Source: Clostridiales bacterium
Lineage (GTDB): Bacteria > Bacillota > Clostridia > Christensenellales > Aristaeellaceae
Direction of reading: 5' to 3'
NCBI GenBank assembly: GCA_004554085.1
Contig: SFNY01000020.1
Coordinates: 1 to 38,523, forward strand
Length of the DNA: 38,523 nucleotides
This document shows positions 8,246 through 14,650 of this stretch, in pieces. Under the pieces are notes generated by a model. The model saw only the letters and a list, made by a program, of their open reading frames with translations. It searched no databases and was not told the DNA's origin. A program made the translations under genes and the position numbers. Positions within the stretch are counted from its first letter, which is position 1. The number at the start of each line of letters is the position of its first letter.

Positions 8246-8262
8246 CTGGAAGATTTAGTTTA

Positions 8263-8291
8263 ATTATAAAGCTGTAATTTACGTTTGTCAA
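8263..8291 (-). promoter_or_regulatory. Consensus sigma-A promoter for the ABC/nagA-like operon
   Basis: Read on the minus strand: TTGACA at 8291-8286, a 17-bp spacer, and TATAAT at 8268-8263, a perfect match in both hexamers. Transcription would start near 8256, giving a leader of about 75 nt before the binding-protein ATG at 8181. Confidence 0.85.
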
Positions 8292-8346
8292 GCCTAAAAT
8301 CATAATTTTTAATTTCGTTTGTTGGCAGTTTTTAACTTATTATCTA

Positions 8347-8375
8347 TTGACATTTACATTTTAAGATTATATCAT
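8347..8375 (+). promoter_or_regulatory. Sigma-A promoter for the divergent isomerase/kinase operon
   Basis: TTGACA at 8347-8352, a 17-bp spacer and TATCAT at 8370-8375 (five of six). The -10 box overlaps the palindrome at 8373-8394. Transcription would begin near 8382, about 60 nt before the first start codon. Confidence 0.75.
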
Positions 8376-8394
8376 GAATTCAATGCAATTCATG
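8373..8394. promoter_or_regulatory. Palindromic operator over the plus-strand start site
   Basis: A perfect 8-bp inverted repeat, CATGAATT and AATTCATG, separated by 6 bp, overlaps the -10 box and presumed start of the plus-strand promoter. Size and position suit a dimeric repressor such as a LacI-type protein. It is A+T-rich, unlike the usual CG-centred LacI-family operator, so another regulator is possible. Confidence 0.6.
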
Positions 8395-8408
8395 CATAAA
8401 ATATTCTA

Positions 8409-8420
8409 AATTCTTTTAGT
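8409..8420. repeat. Inverted-repeat site, right copy (sugar locus control region)
   Basis: AATTCTTTTAGT, the exact reverse complement of 8234-8245, lies about 34 bp after the plus-strand -10 box. It also forms a small local palindrome, CTAAA at 8406-8410 and TTTAG at 8415-8419. See the left copy. Confidence 0.5.
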
Positions 8421-8441
8421 GTTGTGAGAGGGGGAAATCGA

Positions 8442-9152
8442 ATGAACAGACAATTGAAGCTGGAGCCTCCATTCTTCGAGATTGGCCCAAAGAATTATCT
8501 CATTGGCGACCAGGTCCTGGATCTGGCGCGCATTGCCGATGAAGCTGCCGCGAAATATGATGTCCGCGTGATCTTTACGACGCCCTATGTGAATATCGAA
8601 AAGGTCGCCGCATCTGTGAAAAACCTGAAGGTCTTTGCTCCGCACATGGATGATATTCCCGTGGGCCGCGGCCTGGCCTGCGTGCTCGGCGAATCCTTGA
8701 AGGCGGCGGGGGCAGTTGGTGTGATGCTGAATCACACCGAGCGGCCGCTTGCGGCTTCCACACTGGTCAGGACGCTGAACCGTGCGCGCGAGCTCAATTT
8801 GATGAGCATCGTCTGCGCGGATTCCATGGCCGAGACCCGTTCAATCGCGCAGCTGCATCCGGATCTGATGATCACCGAGCCCACCGAGCTGATCGGCACC
8901 GGCTGCGCAGCGGATACTTCCTATGTTGCCGCCTCCGTCGAAGCGATCACTGCCATTGATCCGAACATTGGAATCCTGGTCGGAGGCGGCATTTCAAACG
9001 GAAACGACGTCTACAATACGATCATGGCCGGCGCTGACGCAACCGGTTCGTCCAGCGGGATCGTAAAAGCGGCCGATCCGGGCGCAATGGTTCACGAAAT
9101 GCTATCCGCCCTGCGACAGGCGTGGGACGACCGGCACAGCAAGAGCAGATAA
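8442..9152 (+). CDS. Triosephosphate-isomerase-family protein, likely a pathway-specific paralogue
   Basis: The 236-residue product has all three catalytic positions of triosephosphate isomerase: Lys17 in G-P-K-N-Y (usual N-x-K), His98 in L-N-H-T-E (usual G-H-S-E), and Glu146 in E-P-T-E-L-I-G-T-G (usual E-P-x-x-A-I-G-T-G). The phosphate-binding loop G-G-G-I-S follows at 181-185. It is shorter than typical bacterial TpiA (about 250) and looks closer to the compact archaeal-type sequences. The start at 8442 was preferred over an upstream in-frame GTG because the GAGAGGGGG site lies just before the ATG. A TIM homologue leading a sugar operon with an FGGY kinase recalls the tetrulose-phosphate isomerases of erythritol catabolism (EryH, LerI). 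The reaction here is unknown but is probably an aldose-ketose isomerisation of a short sugar phosphate. Confidence 0.85.
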   Translation: MNRQLKLEPPFFEIGPKNYLIGDQVLDLARIADEAAAKYDVRVIFTTPYVNIEKVAASVKNLKVFAPHMDDIPVGRGLACVLGESLKAAGAVGVMLNHTERPLAASTLVRTLNRARELNLMSIVCADSMAETRSIAQLHPDLMITEPTELIGTGCAADTSYVAASVEAITAIDPNIGILVGGGISNGNDVYNTIMAGADATGSSSGIVKAADPGAMVHEMLSALRQAWDDRHSKSR

Positions 9153-9162
9153 GGAGGAATCC

Positions 9163-9774
9163 ATGAGCAGGTACGATCCATCAATTACCGAGATTCTCAA
9201 CATCGAATGGCAGGAGATTCAAAAGCTTACCAAAACGCTCGACCGGAGTGTGATGGAAAGAATCATTGATTTGCTGCTTCGCGTAAAGCCCGAAGGACAC
9301 AAGGTCATCACCGCGGGCTGCGGCACCTCCGGTTCCGTCGCTGTTCGCGTAGCGCATTCTCTGAGCGTTTGTGAAGTCCCCGCATTCTTCTGCAGCCCTG
9401 CGAATTCCATTCACGGCGGCACGGGTGCAATCCAGAAGGGGGATGTTGTCATCCTCTTCTCGAAGGGCGGCAATACACAGGAGATCGTCAACTATATTCC
9501 GATCTGCAAGGCGAAGGGTGCAACGATTATCGGCGTCTCGCAGAACGACAATTCCATCCTGGCGCTGAATTCCGACATCTACTTCAAAGTTCAGATCGAT
9601 CAGGAATCCGACAAGTTTAACATGTGCGCTTCCGCGAGCTGCACCGCCTATTGCGCCGTTTGGGATTCGATTGCCTTCACCATCATGAAATACAACGGCT
9701 ATACCAAGGACGATCTGCTGCTGATCCATTCCGGCGGAAAGGTCGGCGAGCTGCTCTCCGGTGAGAACAAGTGA
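9163..9774 (+). CDS. SIS-domain sugar-phosphate isomerase (KpsF/GutQ-like, no CBS domains)
   Basis: The 203-residue product is a single SIS domain. G-C-G-T-S-G-S-V-A near residue 50 binds the phosphate, and F-S-K-G-G-N-T-Q-E-I near residue 100 matches the S-x-S-G-x-[ST]-x-E block. The tail I-H-S-G-G-K-V-G-E-L-L resembles the H-P-G-G-x-L-G-x-x-L end of the SIS domain in arabinose-5-phosphate isomerase. KpsF and GutQ proteins of about 320 residues continue into two CBS domains; this one stops before them, which suits a catabolic role. It follows the TIM-like gene by 10 bp with an AAGGAGGAA site. Probably it interconverts aldose and ketose phosphates; the substrate is unknown. Confidence 0.85.
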   Translation: MSRYDPSITEILNIEWQEIQKLTKTLDRSVMERIIDLLLRVKPEGHKVITAGCGTSGSVAVRVAHSLSVCEVPAFFCSPANSIHGGTGAIQKGDVVILFSKGGNTQEIVNYIPICKAKGATIIGVSQNDNSILALNSDIYFKVQIDQESDKFNMCASASCTAYCAVWDSIAFTIMKYNGYTKDDLLLIHSGGKVGELLSGENK

Positions 9775-9841
9775 CCCAAGGCAACATCGCTCAATTCATC
9801 GGCGCGTTGCCCGAACATAAGTATATGGAAGGAGAATCGCT

Positions 9842-10342
9842 ATGACAATTTTCAATGAGAAGTTTCAGGTCGAAACCGGCCACAGCCATGTCACCGTACT
9901 GGACGTAACCAGGCAGGTTCGCGAAATCGTTGCCAGATCCGGGGTGAAGAACGGCAACATTCTGGTGTACACGGGCCATACCTCCTGTTCTGTACAAATC
10001 CAGGAGTTTTCCGATGGTCAGACGCTCTGGGGAACCGAGCTGATTATGCAGGATCTGATCAATTGCCTCGCAAAGATAGCGCCCACCTGCACCAACGAGA
10101 ATCAGTATCTTCATCCGAATGCCGCCCACGTCAAGGGTGCCGTTGAAGAGCGCAACGAGGCCCCTGAGTGGTGCCTGAATACGGACGGGCATATCCGCTC
10201 GATCATCATGGGGCGCTCCGTCACCATTCCGATCATCGACGGCGAAATCCAGCTGGGCGAATTCGGCCTGGTGTATTTCGCCGATTGGGATCAGGTTCGC
10301 GCGAGAACCCGCACCGTAATTGTTCAGGTGATGGGTGAATGA
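9842..10342 (+). CDS. YjbQ/UPF0047 family protein
   Basis: This 166-residue soluble protein matches the YjbQ family: Y-T-G-H-T-S-C-S-V-Q-I-Q-E (usual H-T-T-A-[GS]-[VL]-x-I-x-E), a central H-P-N-A-A-H-V-K region, and the end block G-R-S-V-T-I-P-I-I-D-G-E-I-Q-L-G followed by I-V-Q-V-M-G-E. Some members weakly complement thiamine-phosphate synthase mutants, but the family's physiological role is unsettled. The gene follows the SIS isomerase by 67 bp with a GGAAGGAG-type site and lies 3 bp before the kinase start. Its location inside a sugar operon hints at a step on a phosphorylated or acylated sugar, which is inference. Confidence 0.85.
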   Translation: MTIFNEKFQVETGHSHVTVLDVTRQVREIVARSGVKNGNILVYTGHTSCSVQIQEFSDGQTLWGTELIMQDLINCLAKIAPTCTNENQYLHPNAAHVKGAVEERNEAPEWCLNTDGHIRSIIMGRSVTIPIIDGEIQLGEFGLVYFADWDQVRARTRTVIVQVMGE

Positions 10343-10345
10343 GCC

Positions 10346-11794
10346 ATGACCTGCGTACTTGCAATCGACTTCGGCACCAGCGGGTGCCGAAGTGCGGTTT
10401 ATAGCGAGAATCTGCAAATGCTGTGCGCTTCCACACAGGAATACCCGTTGATTGTCCGCTCCGAAAAGGAGATCGAACAGGACGCAGAGCTGTGGTGGCA
10501 GTGTGCCCTGAAGACGATGCGTGAGGCTGTGGCACAAGCGCCTGTGGACGCAAAGGATATTCGCGCCATCTCCATCAGCTCGCAGGGAATTTCCTTCGTG
10601 CCTGTCGATCAGGATGGGAATGTGCTGTACAATGCTATCAGCTGGCTGGACAGCCGCGCCATCACAGAAATGGAGATGCTGAAAAGGCGGTACGGTGCAT
10701 CCGAACTGTACCAGCGCACCGGCAAGCGCCTCGCTCCCGCTTATACGCTTTCCAAGCTGATCTGGTTCCGCGCAAACCACAGGGAAATCTACGACAGGGC
10801 ATGGAAGATCCTTCTGCCATTGGACTTCATTCAATTGCGTCTGACCGGAAAATGCGTGTGTGACCATACAATGGCGGGCGGGAGCATGTATTACGACGTT
10901 TCTGCCCAGGCCTGGGCAGATGATCTCCTGAAGGATCTTGATCTTGTGAAGGACAAGCTGCCAGTCATCGCATGGGCGGGAGAACCAGTCGGAACGCTGC
11001 TGCCCGAGGTTGCCCGCCGCATCGGTCTTTCGGAGGATGTGATCGTCGCCAACGGTGCGCAGGATCAGAAATGCGCTGCACTCGGTGCGGGAGCCACCTG
11101 CGATATTGCGGCCATCTCTCTGGGCACCGGAAGCTGTATCTCCCAGCTTGCATCCGTTCCGCCCACAGATCCGCAGATGCGAATTCCCTTCTTTTCCTAT
11201 GTGAAGGAAGGCATGTGGGATCTGGAAGGCGTAATCAATACCGCCGGTTCCGCCTACAGCTGGTTTAGAAACGAGTTTGCCGAAAACAGGTCCTTTGATG
11301 CGCTCAACGAGGCCGCAGCCGAGGTGATCCTGCCAAACCATGTAATGTTCTTTCCGTATCTTGCAGGCCCATCCTCCCCGCACTGGGATGATGCCGTCGG
11401 ATGCTTCACGGGATTCTCCCTCAATACGGGACTGGGGCATGCGGCGCGCGCAGTCATGGAAGGCGTCGCTTACAGCATCCGGGCCAATCTGGACGCAATG
11501 GCATCCGTGTGCGGCAGAGCAAAGGAGATCCGCCTCTATGGCGGCGGCAGCAGGAGCTCCTTGTGGTGTCAGATCATTTCTGACGTGACGGATACTCCCG
11601 TCGTTCGGCTTTCCTCATCCGAGACAGCCCTGGCAGGCGCAGCAATTCTGGCGTTCCAGGCATTGGAATGTGAGGTTCCCGCCTCCCTGGCTCCGGCTGA
11701 ACGCTTCACGCCAGATGCACACAGCGCAGGGCTTTACGAGGATAGTTACCGGAAATATGAACAGCTTCGGGCACAATACTTTGCTCACATGTAA
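10346..11794 (+). CDS. FGGY-family carbohydrate kinase
   Basis: The 482-residue product has both FGGY domains. The N-terminal phosphate-binding loop is A-I-D-F-G-T-S-G-C-R (Asp8). The substrate-domain block L-D-S-R-A lies near residue 105, the ATP-domain segment I-S-L-G-T-G-S-C near residue 260, and the C-terminal F-G-G-Y-type signature is G-G-G-S-R-S-S-L-W-C-Q-I-I-S-D. Family members phosphorylate xylulose, glycerol, ribulose, erythritol or AI-2. The start lies 3 bp after the YjbQ stop with only a weak site (GGTGAAT), so coupling to the preceding gene is likely. It presumably phosphorylates the imported sugar or its early product. Confidence 0.9.
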   Translation: MTCVLAIDFGTSGCRSAVYSENLQMLCASTQEYPLIVRSEKEIEQDAELWWQCALKTMREAVAQAPVDAKDIRAISISSQGISFVPVDQDGNVLYNAISWLDSRAITEMEMLKRRYGASELYQRTGKRLAPAYTLSKLIWFRANHREIYDRAWKILLPLDFIQLRLTGKCVCDHTMAGGSMYYDVSAQAWADDLLKDLDLVKDKLPVIAWAGEPVGTLLPEVARRIGLSEDVIVANGAQDQKCAALGAGATCDIAAISLGTGSCISQLASVPPTDPQMRIPFFSYVKEGMWDLEGVINTAGSAYSWFRNEFAENRSFDALNEAAAEVILPNHVMFFPYLAGPSSPHWDDAVGCFTGFSLNTGLGHAARAVMEGVAYSIRANLDAMASVCGRAKEIRLYGGGSRSSLWCQIISDVTDTPVVRLSSSETALAGAAILAFQALECEVPASLAPAERFTPDAHSAGLYEDSYRKYEQLRAQYFAHM

Positions 11795-11806
11795 AGGAGA
11801 AGGATT

Positions 11807-12604
11807 ATGTCTAATTTGTTTCAGGAGAAAACCTGGCCTGAGCTCAAGGAATATGCCGAGAAAAATGCACTGATCATCCTGCCCGTCGGAACTGTCGAGG
11901 AGCATTCGCTGTATCTGCCCGTGGACACCGATGCGAGAATCGCTGAATATCTCGCCGCCCAGATCGCCGAGGATATCCAGGATGAAATTCCCGTGCTCGT
12001 GATGCCCACCGTATGGTCCGGTTACACCCCCAAGGTTGTACAGGCATTCGGCGGCGCCATGGCTGTACGCCCGCAGATCTTCATTGAGATGATGCACGAC
12101 ATCTGCGCATCCATTGCACGGATGGGATTCAGCAAGCTCTTCATGCTCGATTGCCACGGTCAGCACGGCCCGATGCTCAACGTTGTGACCAAGCTGATCG
12201 CCGACGAATTTGGCTTCTACTATTCCAGTGCAACACCTGTTCCATTCTTTGCCAGGGAATTCAATGAGATCAGAGCCTCCGAGCGCGGCGGCTGCAGCCA
12301 TGCATGTGAATACGAGACCTCTCTGATCCTGCACATCAGTCCCGAATTGGTCAAGCCAGAGAAGTTCACCGATGTCGACAAACTGAAATACCATTCGGAT
12401 TTCATCGCAGGCGATGCCTGTTACGGTGGTCAGAAGGTCGTCTGGTCTACCTTCGGCATTCAGCAGCCCCTGTATGGTGCTTGCGGCGATCCCACCGGCG
12501 CAACTGCCGAAACCGGCCGGATCATCACCGAGGCCGTCCGCAAGAACTGTGGCAGATGGCTGCGCGAGTATTACTTCCACAAGCGCATTCTGCCGGAGGA
12601 CTGA
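11807..12604 (+). CDS. Creatininase-family metal-dependent amidohydrolase
   Basis: The 265-residue product fits the creatininase fold: L-P-V-G-T-V-E-E-H-S-L-Y-L-P (residues 25-38) with T-D at 41-42 provides the first metal ligands, L-D-C-H-G-Q-H-G around 115-122 replaces the usual G-H-G-G-N block, and H-A-C-E-Y-E-T-S at 167-174 supplies His167 and Glu169. Creatininase relatives open amide or ring bonds; examples are creatininase, the formamide hydrolase ArfB, and the IolN ring-opening enzyme of the Thermotoga inositol pathway. It follows the kinase by 12 bp with an AAAGGAGAAGG site and is the last gene of the operon. A hydrolase of a cyclic or N-acyl intermediate is plausible here. The family is clear, the substrate is not. 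Confidence 0.85.
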   Translation: MSNLFQEKTWPELKEYAEKNALIILPVGTVEEHSLYLPVDTDARIAEYLAAQIAEDIQDEIPVLVMPTVWSGYTPKVVQAFGGAMAVRPQIFIEMMHDICASIARMGFSKLFMLDCHGQHGPMLNVVTKLIADEFGFYYSSATPVPFFAREFNEIRASERGGCSHACEYETSLILHISPELVKPEKFTDVDKLKYHSDFIAGDACYGGQKVVWSTFGIQQPLYGACGDPTGATAETGRIITEAVRKNCGRWLREYYFHKRILPED

Positions 12605-12656
12605 CGCCTCAAACGCAGGAGGAACCATTGTGGACGAACGATAGCAGGAACACAGG

Positions 12657-12713
12657 TTACGCATAGCGGCACTCCTGAGTACTATGTGATAAACTTCTTA
12701 CGTCATCTTTCAT
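12657..12713 (-). pseudogene. IS200/IS605-type transposase TnpA, N-terminal stub
   Basis: An AAAGGAGGC ribosome site precedes an ATG at 12713 and only 18 codons, reading M-K-D-D-V-R-S-L-S-H-S-T-Q-E-C-R-Y-A, then a stop. The segment S-H-S-T-x-E-C-R-Y matches the start of IS200-type TnpA proteins (S-H-T-K-W-x-C-K-Y-H-x-V-F). Upstream on the same strand is a promoter, TTAAAG at 12788-12783, 17-bp spacer, TATACT at 12765-12760. The catalytic H-x-H region and the rest of the gene are absent, so this is a dead remnant of an insertion element's left part. Confidence 0.6.
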
Positions 12714-12982
12714 GATGATGCCTCCTTTGCTTTCTCCTTGCGGTTGCCAGACCACTTTCAGTATAGCATTGGAGGCCTTTTTCTTTAAGTCTTTTTCTTC
12801 ACCCCCTGTTGAACCCAATGTCATTAAGTTAATGCCACAATATCAAGAGGAGAACCGGGAAAGAAGGTAACCGCTCAATAATCCGCACCTGCCAATGAGC
12901 ACGAAGTCATGAGATAATGTGTCCAACAAGTCGGATAGAATCGATGGTCTGTCATTGTCTTTGCAGGTATATGCGGGAGAGG

Positions 12983-13165
12983 TTATTGCGCAATTTCCTG
13001 TTCTAGGCGCATACCGATCCTGAAGCCGTTGATGAATCCCTGCCGGTCGTGCTCCCAGCACAGGTCATTCACGGTGTCAATGATTGTGTTTGCACGCTCC
13101 GTAGGCAGGCCATTCAACAGGAGATTCAAAGATTCGTTGACTTTCGCATAAATATACTTTATAAT
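12983..13165 (-). pseudogene. Remnant of a small conserved protein gene (3' part)
   Basis: An open frame on the minus strand ends at TAA 12985-12983 and reads protein-like sequence, including L-C-W-E-H-D-R-Q-G-F-I-N-G-F-R-I-G-M-R-L. The end resembles small clostridial proteins that finish in F-x-x-G-F-R-x-G-x-R-L. No ATG and ribosome site are found; the frame meets a stop near 13165, inside the region used by the promoter of the next plus-strand gene. It is probably a truncated gene. The rest of the 12714-12982 interval shows nothing I recognise. Confidence 0.35.
13137..13165 (+). promoter_or_regulatory. Sigma-A promoter for the DUF1254/alkylsulfatase pair
   Basis: TTGACT at 13137-13142, 17-bp spacer, TATAAT at 13160-13165. 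Transcription would begin near 13172, leaving a leader of about 83 nt before the ATG at 13255. Confidence 0.75.
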
Positions 13166-13254
13166 TTAGTTGGTGCTGTGCAAAAATGTAGGATTATCCG
13201 GGCTATTCTGCCTGAGATGCTCGGTATAAATGCAGTTATGTGAGGAGGGAAAGA

Positions 13255-14628
13255 ATGAAAAGAACCTTTGCGATCCTGTTGGCATTACTTGTACTGCTCA
13301 CCTGCGGATTGACGCCGCTCTGTTCTGCCGAAGGAACAGAGCAGGATGCAGACGCCGCGTGGAAGCTGGTCAGCGAAGCCTATATCTACGCATTTCCGCT
13401 GGTGCTGACCGATGCGACCCGGACGCTGTCCACCAATACGGACGGAACGATGCCTGGCCGTGCGCCCGTGAATCAATTCAACCATGCGCAGAAGCTGGCG
13501 GACGCCTCCTTCCGAACGGTGGTGACGCCGAACGTCGATACCGTCTATTCGCAGGCGTGGCTCGACCTCAGCGCAGAGCCCATGATCCTTGTGCTGCCGG
13601 AGACGGACCGCTTCTGCAACGCGCAGCTGCTGGACGCCTGGACCAACACCGCAGCCGTGCTCGACGAGGCGGGCACGTATGCCCTGGCGCTTCCCGGCTG
13701 GGAGGGTCAGCTGCCCGACGGAGTGACGCGCGTGGACGTTCCCACCGCGACGGTGTGGACGATCATCCGAACAGTGTTGTCCGGAAGTGAAGATCTTCCC
13801 AACGTCTATGCCATTCAGCAGCAGATGCGGCTTATGCCGCTCTCGGCCTACGAAGGCGGCGGGGCATATGCCGCGCCCGCGGGAAGCTATTTGGAGGAGA
13901 ACGACTTCGTTCCCGTAAGCAAGGTGCTGTCCATGGCTCCGGCGGAGTTTTTCAATACGGCGAACGCGCTGATGCAGGCCAACCCGCCCGCCGAAGCCGA
14001 TGCGGAGCTGTTGAGCAGGCTCTCTGCGATCAACGTGGGCCCGGGAATGACCTTTGATGCCTCCATCCTCGGTGAGAACGCCGCAGAGTGCTGGACGCAG
14101 ATGCTCCAGCAGCTGCGCGGAACGCTGGCGGCGGACGGCGCGGGCTATGCCCGTCAGCTCGGCCAGTGGATTTATTACGGCGCGCCCATCGGAGACTTCG
14201 GCACGGCGTACACCTACCGCGCCATGGTGGCGCTGGTTGGTCTGGGCGCAAATACGGTGGACGTGGCGATCTATCCCAAGACAACGGTGGATGCAAGCGG
14301 CGCAGCTTTGACCGGCGAAAAGATCTATGTGCTGCACTTTGACAGCTTGCCGCCCACGCTGGGCAGCGGCTTCTGGTCCGTAACCGCGTATGGCGAGGAC
14401 GACTTCCTCATCGACAACCCCATCGACCGCTACTGCATCAACGACCGCTCGGATTTCAAGCTGAACGCGGACGGCACGCTGGACATCGTGCTTTCGAAGG
14501 ACGCGCCGCAGGAGACTTCCAACTGGCTGCCCGTATCCGACGGAGAATTCCACCTGTTCATGCGCATCTACCTGCCCGACATGGTTGCGCTGGATGCGTG
14601 GCAGCCGCCCGTCATTCGTGAACAATAA
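13255..14628 (+). CDS. Exported DUF1254/DUF1214 domain protein
   Basis: The 457-residue product begins with a signal peptide (M-K-R, a Leu-rich core, C-S-A before E-G), so it is secreted or surface-exposed. The mature protein has the DUF1254 region, with A-Y-I-Y-A-F-P-L-V-L and P-N-V-D-T-V-Y-S-Q-A-W-L-D-L near residues 85-105, and then the DUF1214 region with G-F-W-S-V-T-A-Y and Y-C-I-N-D-R-S near the C-terminus. Biochemical function of this family is not established. The start was set at the ATG with AGGAGGG 5 nt upstream rather than the in-frame GTG at 13240. It lies 22 bp before the alkylsulfatase gene, so the two are likely co-transcribed and may act on related substrates outside the membrane. 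Confidence 0.88.
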   Translation: MKRTFAILLALLVLLTCGLTPLCSAEGTEQDADAAWKLVSEAYIYAFPLVLTDATRTLSTNTDGTMPGRAPVNQFNHAQKLADASFRTVVTPNVDTVYSQAWLDLSAEPMILVLPETDRFCNAQLLDAWTNTAAVLDEAGTYALALPGWEGQLPDGVTRVDVPTATVWTIIRTVLSGSEDLPNVYAIQQQMRLMPLSAYEGGGAYAAPAGSYLEENDFVPVSKVLSMAPAEFFNTANALMQANPPAEADAELLSRLSAINVGPGMTFDASILGENAAECWTQMLQQLRGTLAADGAGYARQLGQWIYYGAPIGDFGTAYTYRAMVALVGLGANTVDVAIYPKTTVDASGAALTGEKIYVLHFDSLPPTLGSGFWSVTAYGEDDFLIDNPIDRYCINDRSDFKLNADGTLDIVLSKDAPQETSNWLPVSDGEFHLFMRIYLPDMVALDAWQPPVIREQ

Positions 14629-14650
14629 ACCATCGAAAGGAGTGTGTTTT

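Noticed and set aside
8182..8441. Possible riboswitch in the divergent intergenic region
   Set aside because: The region is A/T-rich and explained by two promoters and inverted repeats; no conserved aptamer pattern was seen.
9791..11440. 549-codon minus-strand frame opposite YjbQ and the kinase
   Set aside because: Shadow frame rich in His/Arg/Gly with no recognisable domain; the plus-strand genes have strong motifs.
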